Positions 6,312-13,047 of a DNA stretch of 25,490 nucleotides are shown one piece after another; position 1 is the stretch's first letter, and every line of letters begins with the position of its first letter. The translations under genes were made by a program, and so were the position numbers. Below the pieces are notes generated by a model that saw only the letters and a list, made by a program, of their open reading frames with translations, made no database searches and was not told where the DNA came from. Source of the DNA: CF-13 sp035279665 (GTDB taxonomy: Bacteria; Chloroflexota; Dormibacteria; CF-121). The stretch spans positions 1 to 25,490 of the forward strand of contig DATEHI010000157.1 in the NCBI GenBank assembly GCA_035279665.1. Reading direction: 5' to 3'.

Positions 6312-7243
6312 TGGCCGCCGCGCTGAAGAGCTGGACGGCGTTGGGCACCTCGGTGCACGTGGTCGCGACCGATGCCGATGGGCTTGGCCGTGCCACCACC
6401 GCGGTGGGCGACGTCCTCGAGGACGTCGACACCGCCTATAGCCGGTTTCGCGAGGACAGCGAGTTGAGCCGCCTGAACGCGAGCCCGGGGCGCACGGTCC
6501 GCGTCAGCCCGCTGCTGGCAACCGCGATCGACGCGGCACAGCGCGCGGCGCGCCTGACGGATGGGGCGGTCGATCCCACCATCGGCCACGCCATTCGCGT
6601 CGCAGGGTATGACGACGATTTCTCCCGGATTGCAGCCCACGATGGTCCGGTCAACCTGCGTGCCTGGCGCGTCCCGGGCTGGCAGGCGATCCGCTTCGAC
6701 CGGCGCTCGCGCACGGTCCTGCTGCCGCCCGGCGTGGAGCTCGACCTGGGCTCGACCGGAAAAGCGCTGGCGGCCGACCTCGCCGCACAGGCAGCCCTCT
6801 CGGCCGCCGGTGCAGGCGGCGTGTTGGTCAGCCTCGGCGGAGACATCGCAACGGCGGGGACGCCGCCGCCCGAAGGTTGGCGAATCCACGTGGCGGAAGA
6901 CAGCCGCGAAACGCCTGATAGCGAGGGCGAGGTGATCTGCCTCCCCGCAGGCGGGGTTGCCACCTCGAGCACCACCGTCCGCCGGTGGACTCGCGGTGCT
7001 GCGGTCCTCCACCACATCATCGACCCCCAGACCAGCCTGCCCACGACCGGTCCGTTCCGAACGGTGACGGTTGCCGCCGTGACCTGTCTTGACGCCAACA
7101 TCGCCTCGACGGCGGCGATCGTTCGAGGCGAGGGGGCCATCGACTGGTTGATGAGCTGGGGCCTGCCGGCTCGGCTGGTCGAAAACGACGGAACGATTCA
7201 CTACATCGGTCGCTGGCCGGACCCATCGGGAGTGGCGGCGTGA
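6311..7243 (+). CDS. apbE: FAD:protein FMN transferase (ApbE family)
   Basis: The 310-residue protein carries the ApbE signatures: TDGAVDPTIG (83-92), the DLGSTGKALAAD motif (145-156), GGVATSSTTVRRW (214-226), HHIIDPQT (234-241) and a C-terminal DANIAST (261-267), where Asp261 fits a Mg-binding residue. ApbE enzymes take FMN from FAD and attach it covalently to Thr/Ser of extracytoplasmic acceptor proteins. No lipoprotein or Tat signal is visible here, so it may act in the cytosol or start differently. The ATG at 6311 overlaps the preceding stop; a GTG at 6308 is the alternative. Its own stop overlaps the GTG of the next gene. It sits among flavin, haem and Fe-S proteins, which suggests it serves that chain. 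Confidence 0.93.
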   Translation: MAAALKSWTALGTSVHVVATDADGLGRATTAVGDVLEDVDTAYSRFREDSELSRLNASPGRTVRVSPLLATAIDAAQRAARLTDGAVDPTIGHAIRVAGYDDDFSRIAAHDGPVNLRAWRVPGWQAIRFDRRSRTVLLPPGVELDLGSTGKALAADLAAQAALSAAGAGGVLVSLGGDIATAGTPPPEGWRIHVAEDSRETPDSEGEVICLPAGGVATSSTTVRRWTRGAAVLHHIIDPQTSLPTTGPFRTVTVAAVTCLDANIASTAAIVRGEGAIDWLMSWGLPARLVENDGTIHYIGRWPDPSGVAA

Positions 7244-7815
7244 ACGACACCATCCTCTGGTATGCAACCCGCGGCGCCGGCGTCGTCACCCTCGTGCTGC
7301 TCACCGGCGTCGTGGTGTTGGGGATTGCCAGCGCGATGCGCTGGCAGACCGCGTCGTGGCCACGCTTTCTCACCACTGGCTTTCACCGCAACCTGGCGCT
7401 GGCAACGCTCATCTTCCTCGCGCTCCACATCGTGACGGCTGTCGTCGACCCATTTACGGCGCTCGGATGGCAGGCTGCCCTCATCCCGTTCTCCTCGTCA
7501 TACCGTCGGTTCTGGCTGGGCCTCGGTGTGGTTGCCATCTATTTGCTGCTCGCGATCGCGGTGACGAGCCTGCTTCGCCCGATCTTCGGCCCTCGCACCT
7601 GGCGGCTCGTCCACTGGCTCGCCTACCTCATGTGGCCGGTCGCGGTCATCCACGGCATGGGCACCGGCACTGACCCCCGTTTCGCATGGATGCTCGCGAT
7701 CGAGGCGGTGTGTATCGGCGTCGTCGTCGCCGTGGTCGCCTGCCGCGTGAGCCGTCCGAATAGCGCGTGGCGCCAGGTTGCGGCGGTACCAGCACAGGCC
7801 CGGAAATGGAGCTGA
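7240..7815 (+). CDS. Ferric-reductase-like transmembrane haem protein
   Basis: The 191-residue protein has about six membrane helices. His49 (GFHRN), His63 (ALHIV), His125 (RLVHWLAY) and His138 (VIHGMG) form the two pairs expected to bind two b-type haems in the ferric reductase / YedZ (MsrQ) membrane domain. There is no fused FAD or NAD domain, so electrons must come from separate proteins, most simply the NuoF-like protein and ferredoxin encoded next. The GTG at 7240 overlaps the ApbE stop (GTGA). The final acceptor (Fe(III), a methionine sulfoxide reductase or an exported flavoprotein) cannot be read from sequence. Confidence 0.88.
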   Translation: MNDTILWYATRGAGVVTLVLLTGVVVLGIASAMRWQTASWPRFLTTGFHRNLALATLIFLALHIVTAVVDPFTALGWQAALIPFSSSYRRFWLGLGVVAIYLLLAIAVTSLLRPIFGPRTWRLVHWLAYLMWPVAVIHGMGTGTDPRFAWMLAIEAVCIGVVVAVVACRVSRPNSAWRQVAAVPAQARKWS

Positions 7816-9023
7816 TCCCGCTTGCGTCCGGGGCCGAAAGCCTCGCCGCGCATCGTCAGCGCCTGGGGCCGCTCCCGACGCTGCCGTCCGGCCAGCTGAT
7901 CGCCGAGCTGGAGGTGAGCGGGCTCCTCGGACGCGGCGGCGCCGGCTTCCCGGTGGGTCGCAAGTGGCGAGCGGTCGCTGAACGCTCCTCGGGCGGCGCG
8001 GTGGTGCTCGCGAACGGCGCCGAGGGCGAGCCGTTGAGTCTCAAGGATCGGTCGTTGCTGGCGGGCCGGCCGCATCTCGTGATCGACGGCGCGTTGCTCG
8101 CCGCGCGCGCGGTTGGCGCCGACAACATCATCTTTTATGTCGGGGTCGAGCACCGGGCGGCCAAAGCGGCGCTGCAACGGGCCCTGGCTGAGCGCTCGCT
8201 GGACCTGCGCGGGCACGCCCGCGTCGCGATGGCGCCCGCCGGGTACGTGTCGGGCGAGGAATCCGCAGCGGTGCACTTCGTGAACGCGGGCGATGCCCGC
8301 CCGACCACGACACCGCCGCGGCCCTACGAACGTGGGGTGGGCGGCCGGCCGACGCTGGTGCAGAACGTCGAGAGCCTCGCGTTGGCCGCGCTCATCGCGC
8401 GTCGCGGCCACCTCTGGTATGAGGGTCTCGGTCACGGTCAGGCACGTGGCCTTGGCCTCGTTACCGTTTCGGGCGCCGTCAACCACGCCGGGGTTCACGA
8501 GGTCGAGTTCGGGTCGACGTTGGGGGACGCGGCTGCCGCCGCGGGCGGCCTGAAAGGCGATGTCGGGGCCGTGCTTCTCGGTGGCTACTTCGGTGGCTGG
8601 GCCGGCGTCGAGGAGCAATGGAGCCTTCCGCTCGACCCGCACTCGATGCGCGCGCGCGGCCTGGCGCTGGGGTGCGGGGTCGTGCACTTCATCTCCGCGC
8701 AGACCTGCGGGGTGGAGGCAACCGCCCGCATCATGACCTACCTCGCCTCCCAGAGCGCGCGACAGTGCGGACCCTGCGTCTTCGGGCTCGCGGCGATTGC
8801 CGGCGCCACCCAGCGGCTGGCCACGACGTCGCCGCGGGCAGATGATCTCGAGCGCGTCGTCCGCTGGAGCGGGCAGCTGGCCGGGCGCGGCGCGTGCCGC
8901 CACCCCGATGGGGCGGTCGTCTTGCTACAGAGTGCGCTGCAGGTCTTCGCTGACGATTTTGCCGCGCATCAGCGGCGGCGCTGTCTGACGGCATCGCAGC
9001 CGGCGAGCGTGGCGGTGGCTTGA
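7806..9023 (+). CDS. NuoF-like NADH-binding flavo-iron-sulfur protein
   Basis: The 405-residue protein resembles the 51-kDa subunit of complex I. It has GRGGAGFPVGRKW (42-54, the NADH/FMN glycine loop), LANGAEGEPLSLKDR (68-82), YVSGEESA (147-154), a middle SLBB-like region (about 215-275) and a C-terminal Fe-S helical domain. The usual SESCGxCxPC is replaced by QSARQCGPC (316-324), so the first cysteine is Ala318. Cys321, Cys324 and Cys364 remain. It is not accompanied by other Nuo subunits. The likely role is to pass NAD(P)H electrons to the ferredoxin or the haem membrane protein. The ATG at 7806 overlaps the previous gene by 10 nt; a longer upstream reading is less likely. Confidence 0.9.
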   Translation: MELIPLASGAESLAAHRQRLGPLPTLPSGQLIAELEVSGLLGRGGAGFPVGRKWRAVAERSSGGAVVLANGAEGEPLSLKDRSLLAGRPHLVIDGALLAARAVGADNIIFYVGVEHRAAKAALQRALAERSLDLRGHARVAMAPAGYVSGEESAAVHFVNAGDARPTTTPPRPYERGVGGRPTLVQNVESLALAALIARRGHLWYEGLGHGQARGLGLVTVSGAVNHAGVHEVEFGSTLGDAAAAAGGLKGDVGAVLLGGYFGGWAGVEEQWSLPLDPHSMRARGLALGCGVVHFISAQTCGVEATARIMTYLASQSARQCGPCVFGLAAIAGATQRLATTSPRADDLERVVRWSGQLAGRGACRHPDGAVVLLQSALQVFADDFAAHQRRRCLTASQPASVAVA

Positions 9024-9244
9024 TGGCCGAGACGCTGCAGATCGATCGCATCCGCTGCGATGGTCACGGGCTTTGCGCCGAGCTGCTCCCCGAGCTGATC
9101 AGGCTGGATGATTGGGGCTTCCCGATCATCAAAGCCGGCACGATTCCGCCAAGCCTGGTCGAGCATGCCCGGCGCGCCGTCGATGACTGCCCGGTGCTTG
9201 CCCTCCGACTGGCGTCGATGACAGCCGTCATCCAAAAGCGCTGA
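9023..9244 (+). CDS. Ferredoxin with CxxHxxC...CP motif
   Basis: This 73-residue protein has Cys12-x2-His15-x2-Cys18 and a closing Cys56-Pro57. It is the single-cluster ferredoxin type of Actinomycetota in which the second cluster cysteine is replaced, here by His; such proteins often partner cytochromes P450 and carry a [3Fe-4S] or modified cluster. The segment HGLCAELLPELIRLDDWGFP is typical. No P450 gene is present, and the one-base overlap with the NuoF-like stop (TGATG) argues that its partner is that flavoprotein and/or the haem membrane protein. A TTG at 9020 is an alternative start. Confidence 0.9.
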   Translation: MAETLQIDRIRCDGHGLCAELLPELIRLDDWGFPIIKAGTIPPSLVEHARRAVDDCPVLALRLASMTAVIQKR

Positions 9245-9320
9245 CCTCCGTGAATGGCCAGGGTGGTGGCCGCAACGTACGGTTGCCGCAGTCATCCGAT
9301 CACATCACCGAGGAGCTGAG

Positions 9321-9659
9321 ATGCCGGGGTTTGAGTATCGATCGTCGCAGAGCTGGCGAGGGATTCCGTTGGTGCACGTGGCCTTTGGCCGCCGGGAGGC
9401 TGGCCGGTATCGCGCGGCACGCGCCAGCGGGATGATCGCCGTGGGCGACACCGCGGTCGGGGTGGTGGCCGTTGGGATCGTGGCGGTGGGCGTCATCGCG
9501 GTGGCCCCGGTTGCGCTCGGACTCGCCGCGGTCGGCGTCGTCGCTCTCGGCCTGGTCGCAGCCGGGGTCGTGGCGGTCGGGCTCGTCACCGCGGGCGTCG
9601 TCGCCGTCGGGGTCCGGGCGGTGGGCGTGGTTGCGATCCGGCTGGGATTGGGCGGTTAG
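9321..9659 (+). CDS. Pentad-repeat (A-V-G-x-V) protein
   Basis: The 112-residue protein opens with about 35 residues that include WRGIPLVHVAFGR, a motif I recall at the start of a group of uncharacterised bacterial repeat proteins. It then consists of 13 five-residue units (residues 40-104) of the form A-[V/L/A]-G-x-[V/I/A]. A 5-residue periodicity with small and beta-branched residues suggests a stacked beta-type solenoid or a membrane-embedded hydrophobic rod; both are inference. An AGGAG site (9311-9315) supports the ATG at 9321. The stop TAG overlaps the TAA of the convergent SRPBCC gene. Function unknown. Confidence 0.75.
   Translation: MPGFEYRSSQSWRGIPLVHVAFGRREAGRYRAARASGMIAVGDTAVGVVAVGIVAVGVIAVAPVALGLAAVGVVALGLVAAGVVAVGLVTAGVVAVGVRAVGVVAIRLGLGG
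9438..9632 (+). repeat. 15-bp coding tandem repeat array
   Basis: Thirteen degenerate 15-bp units encode the A-V-G-x-V pentads. Codons vary strongly between units (gtg/gtc/gtt for Val, gcg/gcc for Ala), so the protein repeat is conserved better than the DNA. The array is old and selected at protein level rather than a recent slippage product. Confidence 0.75.
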
Positions 9660-10084
9660 CGCCCGGCTGTCTCGGCCCGCTGCTTGAGACCGTTGGCAAA
9701 TTGCGTGAACGATGGTCCGAGGTCGGGGATCGAGCGCCAGATCATCGGCAGCATCGGGCCCGTGTACTCTTCGCGCATCTTGAACGCCGTGGTGCCGTTT
9801 CCAAGCGGCGTAAGGGTGTAGGTCCGGACTCCTTTGAAGAGCCCAAGCGGCAGGCCGCCGGACCACACCATCCGTTGCTCGGGGACGAACTCCGTGACTT
9901 TGATCGGGAACGCGCGGCCCGGATTGACTTTGACGTAGACCTTGATCGTCTCGCCCGGCGCGATCCGGCCTTCGACCCGCTCCACTCCGGAATCCCAGGA
10001 CGTGTAGCCCCCGCCGTCGGTCAGGATCGACCAGATGGCCTCGGGTTTGGCGGAAATCGTCGAGCTCGCTTCGTAAAATTTCAC
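9656..10084 (-). CDS. SRPBCC family protein (polyketide cyclase/dehydrase-like)
   Basis: The 142-residue protein starts KFYEASSTISAKPEAIWSIL, with WDSGVERVEG following at about 29-38. This is the classic START/SRPBCC entry (beta1, then an A-x-x-x-W helix), and a C-terminal amphipathic helix (about 118-140) would close the ligand pocket. The family binds hydrophobic ligands or acts in stress and toxin responses; no ligand can be assigned. The GTG at 10084 has a GGGAGGAC ribosome site. The gene is divergent from an ArsR+AHSA1 operon, which also contains an SRPBCC-type protein, so the ArsR regulator may control both directions. Confidence 0.87.
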   Translation of the reverse strand: MKFYEASSTISAKPEAIWSILTDGGGYTSWDSGVERVEGRIAPGETIKVYVKVNPGRAFPIKVTEFVPEQRMVWSGGLPLGLFKGVRTYTLTPLGNGTTAFKMREEYTGPMLPMIWRSIPDLGPSFTQFANGLKQRAETAGR

Positions 10085-10122
10085 GTCGTCCTCCCTCGTC
10101 GAATGATTTAGCCCTCGGCCCA

Positions 10123-10150
10123 CTGACAACGGTAGCATTTTTGTTACGCT
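10123..10150 (+). promoter_or_regulatory. Promoter of the ArsR operon, probably giving a leaderless mRNA
   Basis: CTGACA (10123-10128) and TACGCT (10145-10150) are spaced by 16 bp. The GTG start at 10157 lies 6 nt after the -10 box, exactly where transcription should begin, and there is no ribosome site between them. Confidence 0.5.
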
Positions 10151-10156
10151 CCCCTG

Positions 10157-10489
10157 GTGACCGCTCTTCCGCTCGCCGGCGACCCGTTCGATGCGCTGGG
10201 CGATACCAACCGCCGTGCCATCGTCGAGCTGCTCGGCTCGGGTGGCCGGACGGTTGGTGAGATCGCCGAGGCGCTGCCGATCAGCCGGCCGGCGGTATCC
10301 CGGCATCTGCGGCTGCTCAAGCAGGCCGGGCTTGTCATCGACGAGCCCCGGGGCACCCGGCGGATCTACCAGCTGCACGCGCGCGGTGTCGAGGCGGTGG
10401 AGGCATACCTGCTGGAGGTCTGGGGCGACGCCGCCACCCGGTTCAAGCTCCTGGCGGAGAATACCCGGCCCTCGAAGCGTAAGCCGTGA
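10157..10489 (+). CDS. ArsR family winged-helix repressor
   Basis: The 110-residue protein opens with DPFDALGDTNRRAIVELL and has a winged HTH at about 32-60 (TVGEIAEALPISRPAVSRHL, then LLKQAGLV), followed by the wing DEPRGTRRIYQLH. No metal-binding cysteine pair (ELCVC in alpha3 of ArsR/SmtB) is present, so it belongs to the group usually paired with AHSA1/SRPBCC proteins rather than a metal sensor. Its TGA overlaps the GTG of the AHSA1 gene, confirming an operon. It probably autoregulates from the 72-bp divergent gap shared with the SRPBCC gene at 10084. Confidence 0.92.
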   Translation: MTALPLAGDPFDALGDTNRRAIVELLGSGGRTVGEIAEALPISRPAVSRHLRLLKQAGLVIDEPRGTRRIYQLHARGVEAVEAYLLEVWGDAATRFKLLAENTRPSKRKP

Positions 10490-10953
10490 TCGAGCCGCTG
10501 CGGATGACTTTCGAGGTCGAGTGTCCGGTTGAGCACGCCTTCGACGTCTGGACGCAGCGGCCGGCGAGTTGGTGGCCGGCGAACCACACAGTGACCGCCG
10601 ACCCTAGTGTCCAGGTCGTCTTCGAGGGCCGTCCGGGTGGGAGGATCTTCGAGCGAACCCCCTCCGGCCGGGAGGTGGAATGGGGCGAGATCACGGTGTG
10701 GGACCCGCCTCGGCGCCTTTGCTACCTGTGGTACATCCGGACCGATCGGGCCGACGCGACCGAAGTCGAGATCCGCTTCAACCACCAGGGAGTGGATCAC
10801 ACGCGAGTCGAGATCGAACACCGCGGTTGGGAGCGTCTCGGCAGCCGCGGACCAGGGTGGCGCGACGCTAACCAATCCGGATGGAATGGTGTGTTGCCCG
10901 ACTATATCGCCGTGTGCTCAAGCGCAGCGACTATCGATCGCCGGTCAACGTAG
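10486..10953 (+). CDS. AHSA1-type SRPBCC protein
   Basis: The 155-residue protein shows the Aha1 C-terminal-like fold: MTFEVECPVEHAFDVWTQ (about 7-24), a conserved GGRIFERTPSGREVEWGEI (about 51-69) and DPPRRLCYLWYI (about 73-84). A final helix contains NGVLPDYIAVC. It forms an operon with ArsR (GTGA overlap). ArsR+AHSA1 pairs are widespread in soil Actinomycetota and Chloroflexota, and their ligands are mostly unknown. Confidence 0.88.
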   Translation: MIEPLRMTFEVECPVEHAFDVWTQRPASWWPANHTVTADPSVQVVFEGRPGGRIFERTPSGREVEWGEITVWDPPRRLCYLWYIRTDRADATEVEIRFNHQGVDHTRVEIEHRGWERLGSRGPGWRDANQSGWNGVLPDYIAVCSSAATIDRRST

Positions 10954-11016
10954 GAGTGAGTCGCCAGAAACCATGAACGCGATCTAGACAGGCTGGGCCA
11001 CCACCGTATCGCGATG

Positions 11017-11045
11017 TTGACGGCCCATAGTGGAAAGCATAATAT
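11017..11045 (+). promoter_or_regulatory. Promoter of the STAS/anti-sigma pair
   Basis: TTGACG (11017-11022) and TAATAT (11040-11045) are separated by 17 bp. An overlapping CATAAT (11038-11043) would give a 15-bp spacer. Transcription would begin near 11052, leaving about 16 nt of leader, which contains a small GCCC-GAAT-GGGC hairpin (11052-11063) just before the ATG at 11068. Confidence 0.55.
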
Positions 11046-11067
11046 GTGCTAGCCCGAATGGGCGATT

Positions 11068-12045
11068 ATGGCTCTGCTTGACCAGCACGCTGACCGCTGT
11101 GTGTATCCACGCCCCTTCCCCGACGGTTTCGATGCCTGCCCGGCGTTCCAGGCAACCAGCTTCATCGCCGCCGATTCCCGCAACAAGCCACTTGGCACCT
11201 GGCTGACCTGCCGGCATCTCGCGACCGGGAACGACCTGGAAAGCAAGGGCCGCTTCTACCCTCGCTGTGCGCTGGGTGACGAGCAGCAGCGCTTGCAGTG
11301 GCTGGCCCAGGTGAGCCCTGCCAAGCTCGACGTCGTCCGCGCCCTCCAGGATGAGTTTGACCAGCTCAGCCGGCCGCACCGGGAGCGACTCTTCGATGCC
11401 CGCGCCCGCCTGCATTCCGGCCCGGCTTCTGCGGCACGCGAACCCGAGCTCGAGCAGTTGATCAATGGGTTTCTGAGCACCATCGACCGCTTCCTGGAGC
11501 TAAACACTGAGCGCTTTCGGGACGTCGGGCTCCCGGCCGAGCCGCTGCGCCAGCTGATCAAGGAGTGGGTATGGGCCTGGGTCCGGACGCCGGAACTGGC
11601 CACGCCACGAATCGACGAGAAGTCGCTGGAAGTCTTCGACACGCCGGCTCGTGCCTTCCTGGGGGCCCCCATCGAGCCTGTCGTCTCGGCGGCGCGGCGG
11701 CTCTGGGACCGGCCGCTGTATTCGGACAACATTCTCCAGATCCTCCTCACGGTGAACCCTCCGGGTTTGGCCCTGGTGGGCGACGTCGACCGCTCGAACG
11801 TCGCGGCGGTGGCCCAGGCACTCGCGCGGGCCCGCGGACATGCCGGTGACGTGCATCTCGACCTGAGTGGTTTGCTCTTCTGCGATCTCGGCGGGCTCCA
11901 GGTGATCGTGCGGGCGTCACAGGCCCTGGATGCCGGCCGCCGCCTCGTCCTCCACGGGATCCCCCGCCAGCTCGAGCGGGCACTGGAGATCGTCGACTGG
12001 GCGCCGCTCCCGAATCTGGCGATCGCCGGCGGAGTCAGCGGATGA
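11068..12045 (+). CDS. Cys-rich N-terminal domain plus STAS domain protein (anti-sigma antagonist type)
   Basis: The 325-residue protein has three parts. Residues 1-70 carry four cysteines (Cys11, Cys24, Cys48, Cys67) in a setting like FDACPAFQ and TCRHL, suggesting a metal or Fe-S site. Residues 75-215 are helical and of unknown fold. Residues 225-322 are a STAS domain (VDRSNVAAVAQAL, then VHLDLSGLLFCDLGGLQVIV). STAS antagonists bind anti-sigma kinases unless phosphorylated on a Ser in a D-S-[ST]-G motif; here the motif reads D273-L-G-G276, so that serine is missing. The stop overlaps the next gene's ATG (ATGA), pairing it with a kinase-like partner. Confidence 0.8.
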   Translation: MALLDQHADRCVYPRPFPDGFDACPAFQATSFIAADSRNKPLGTWLTCRHLATGNDLESKGRFYPRCALGDEQQRLQWLAQVSPAKLDVVRALQDEFDQLSRPHRERLFDARARLHSGPASAAREPELEQLINGFLSTIDRFLELNTERFRDVGLPAEPLRQLIKEWVWAWVRTPELATPRIDEKSLEVFDTPARAFLGAPIEPVVSAARRLWDRPLYSDNILQILLTVNPPGLALVGDVDRSNVAAVAQALARARGHAGDVHLDLSGLLFCDLGGLQVIVRASQALDAGRRLVLHGIPRQLERALEIVDWAPLPNLAIAGGVSG

Positions 12046-12995
12046 TGGCGACGGTCCCCGCGGAGCGGTTCAGTCATGAGGCATTGCTCTACTCGGACAT
12101 GGATGAATACCTGGACGGCACCCTCGCATTCATCCGGGAGGGGCTTGCGGCATCCGAGCCAGTCCTGGTGGTGGTTGGGGCGCCAAAGATCGCTGCGCTG
12201 ACGGCCCGGCTCGGGCCGCAGGCCGGCCGCGTGCAGTTCAAGAATATGGCCGACGTGGGCGCCAATCCCGCCCGCATCATCCCGGCCTGGCACGAGTTCG
12301 TCGAGTCGTATGTCGGGTCTGGGCGTCCGTTCCGCGGGATCGGCGAGCCAATCTACCCGGAGCGGTCCGCTGCCGAGCTGATCGAATGCCAGCGTCACGA
12401 GGCGCTTCTCAACGTGGCCTTCGAAAAGGGACCGGCCTGGCGGCTCCTGTGCCCCTACAACACGACGGCGCTTCCGCCGGACGTGGTTGAGGAGGCGCAC
12501 CGCAGCCATCCGCATGTCGCACACGATCACGCGTACATCGCCAGCGGCCTCTACGCCGACGAGGCGATTGCCCGCGCCCCATTCACCACCCCGCTCCCGG
12601 AGCCCCCGGCCATCCGCGCGACGCTGGCGTTCAACGGAATGGGGCTCAGACCGCTACGCCGGCTGGTGTCGACCGAAGCCGCCCGGGCCGGCTTCACCAG
12701 CGGACCGATCGCCGATCTGGTGCTGGCCGTCGGCGAAGTCGCAACCAACAGCATCGAGCACGGCGGCGGCTCAGGGACTCTTCGCATCTGGCGCGACGGC
12801 GGCGTCCTGGTCTGTGAGGTTTTGGACCGCGGACACTGCGATGACCCGCTGGCCGACCGGCGCCGACCCGCTCCCGCCCAGGAAGGCGGCCGTGGGCTGT
12901 GGCTGGCAAACCAGCTCTGCGACCTGGTGCAGCTGCGCTCTTTTGAGAGTGGGACCACGGTGCGGCTGCACATGCATCGCGACCGCAACCGTTAA
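12042..12995 (+). CDS. MEDS domain plus HATPase anti-sigma-type regulatory protein
   Basis: The 317-residue protein carries an N-terminal MEDS/DcmR-type sensory domain (about 10-165, including EALLYSDMDEYLDG and LCPYNTTALPPDVVEEAHRSHP). An RsbW-like ATPase follows (about 195-312), with N-box LAVGEVATNSIEHGG (228-242) and G-box EGGRGLWLANQLCDL (281-295). This is the 'RsbA-family' layout: a small-molecule or redox sensor controlling a Ser-kinase/anti-sigma fold. It overlaps the STAS gene by 4 nt, so the two proteins probably bind each other. No sigma factor or PP2C phosphatase gene is nearby. An ATG at 12045 is an equally possible start. Confidence 0.88.
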   Translation: MMATVPAERFSHEALLYSDMDEYLDGTLAFIREGLAASEPVLVVVGAPKIAALTARLGPQAGRVQFKNMADVGANPARIIPAWHEFVESYVGSGRPFRGIGEPIYPERSAAELIECQRHEALLNVAFEKGPAWRLLCPYNTTALPPDVVEEAHRSHPHVAHDHAYIASGLYADEAIARAPFTTPLPEPPAIRATLAFNGMGLRPLRRLVSTEAARAGFTSGPIADLVLAVGEVATNSIEHGGGSGTLRIWRDGGVLVCEVLDRGHCDDPLADRRRPAPAQEGGRGLWLANQLCDLVQLRSFESGTTVRLHMHRDRNR

Positions 12996-13032
12996 TAGCC
13001 CTTTCCTGAGTCTCCGCCGGCCGATACACGGC

Positions 13033-13038
13033 TAAACT
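13033..13038 (+). promoter_or_regulatory. Possible -10 box of the thiolase gene
   Basis: TAAACT ends 9 nt before the ATG at 13048, so the transcript would have almost no leader. No good -35 is visible and no ribosome site precedes the ATG. Confidence 0.3.
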
Positions 13039-13047
13039 GGTTTGGCC

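Noticed and set aside
9438..9632. Repeat array as a CRISPR or non-coding minisatellite
   Set aside because: Units are 15 bp, in frame, vary at codon third positions and have no spacers; the protein explains them.
11052..11063. GCCC-GAAT-GGGC hairpin before the STAS gene as a regulatory RNA element
   Set aside because: Four base pairs is too small to claim; recorded only as part of the leader.
12996..13047. Short gap searched for a sigma-B type promoter controlled by the MEDS/STAS pair
   Set aside because: No GTTT-N14/16-GGGTAT-like element is visible.
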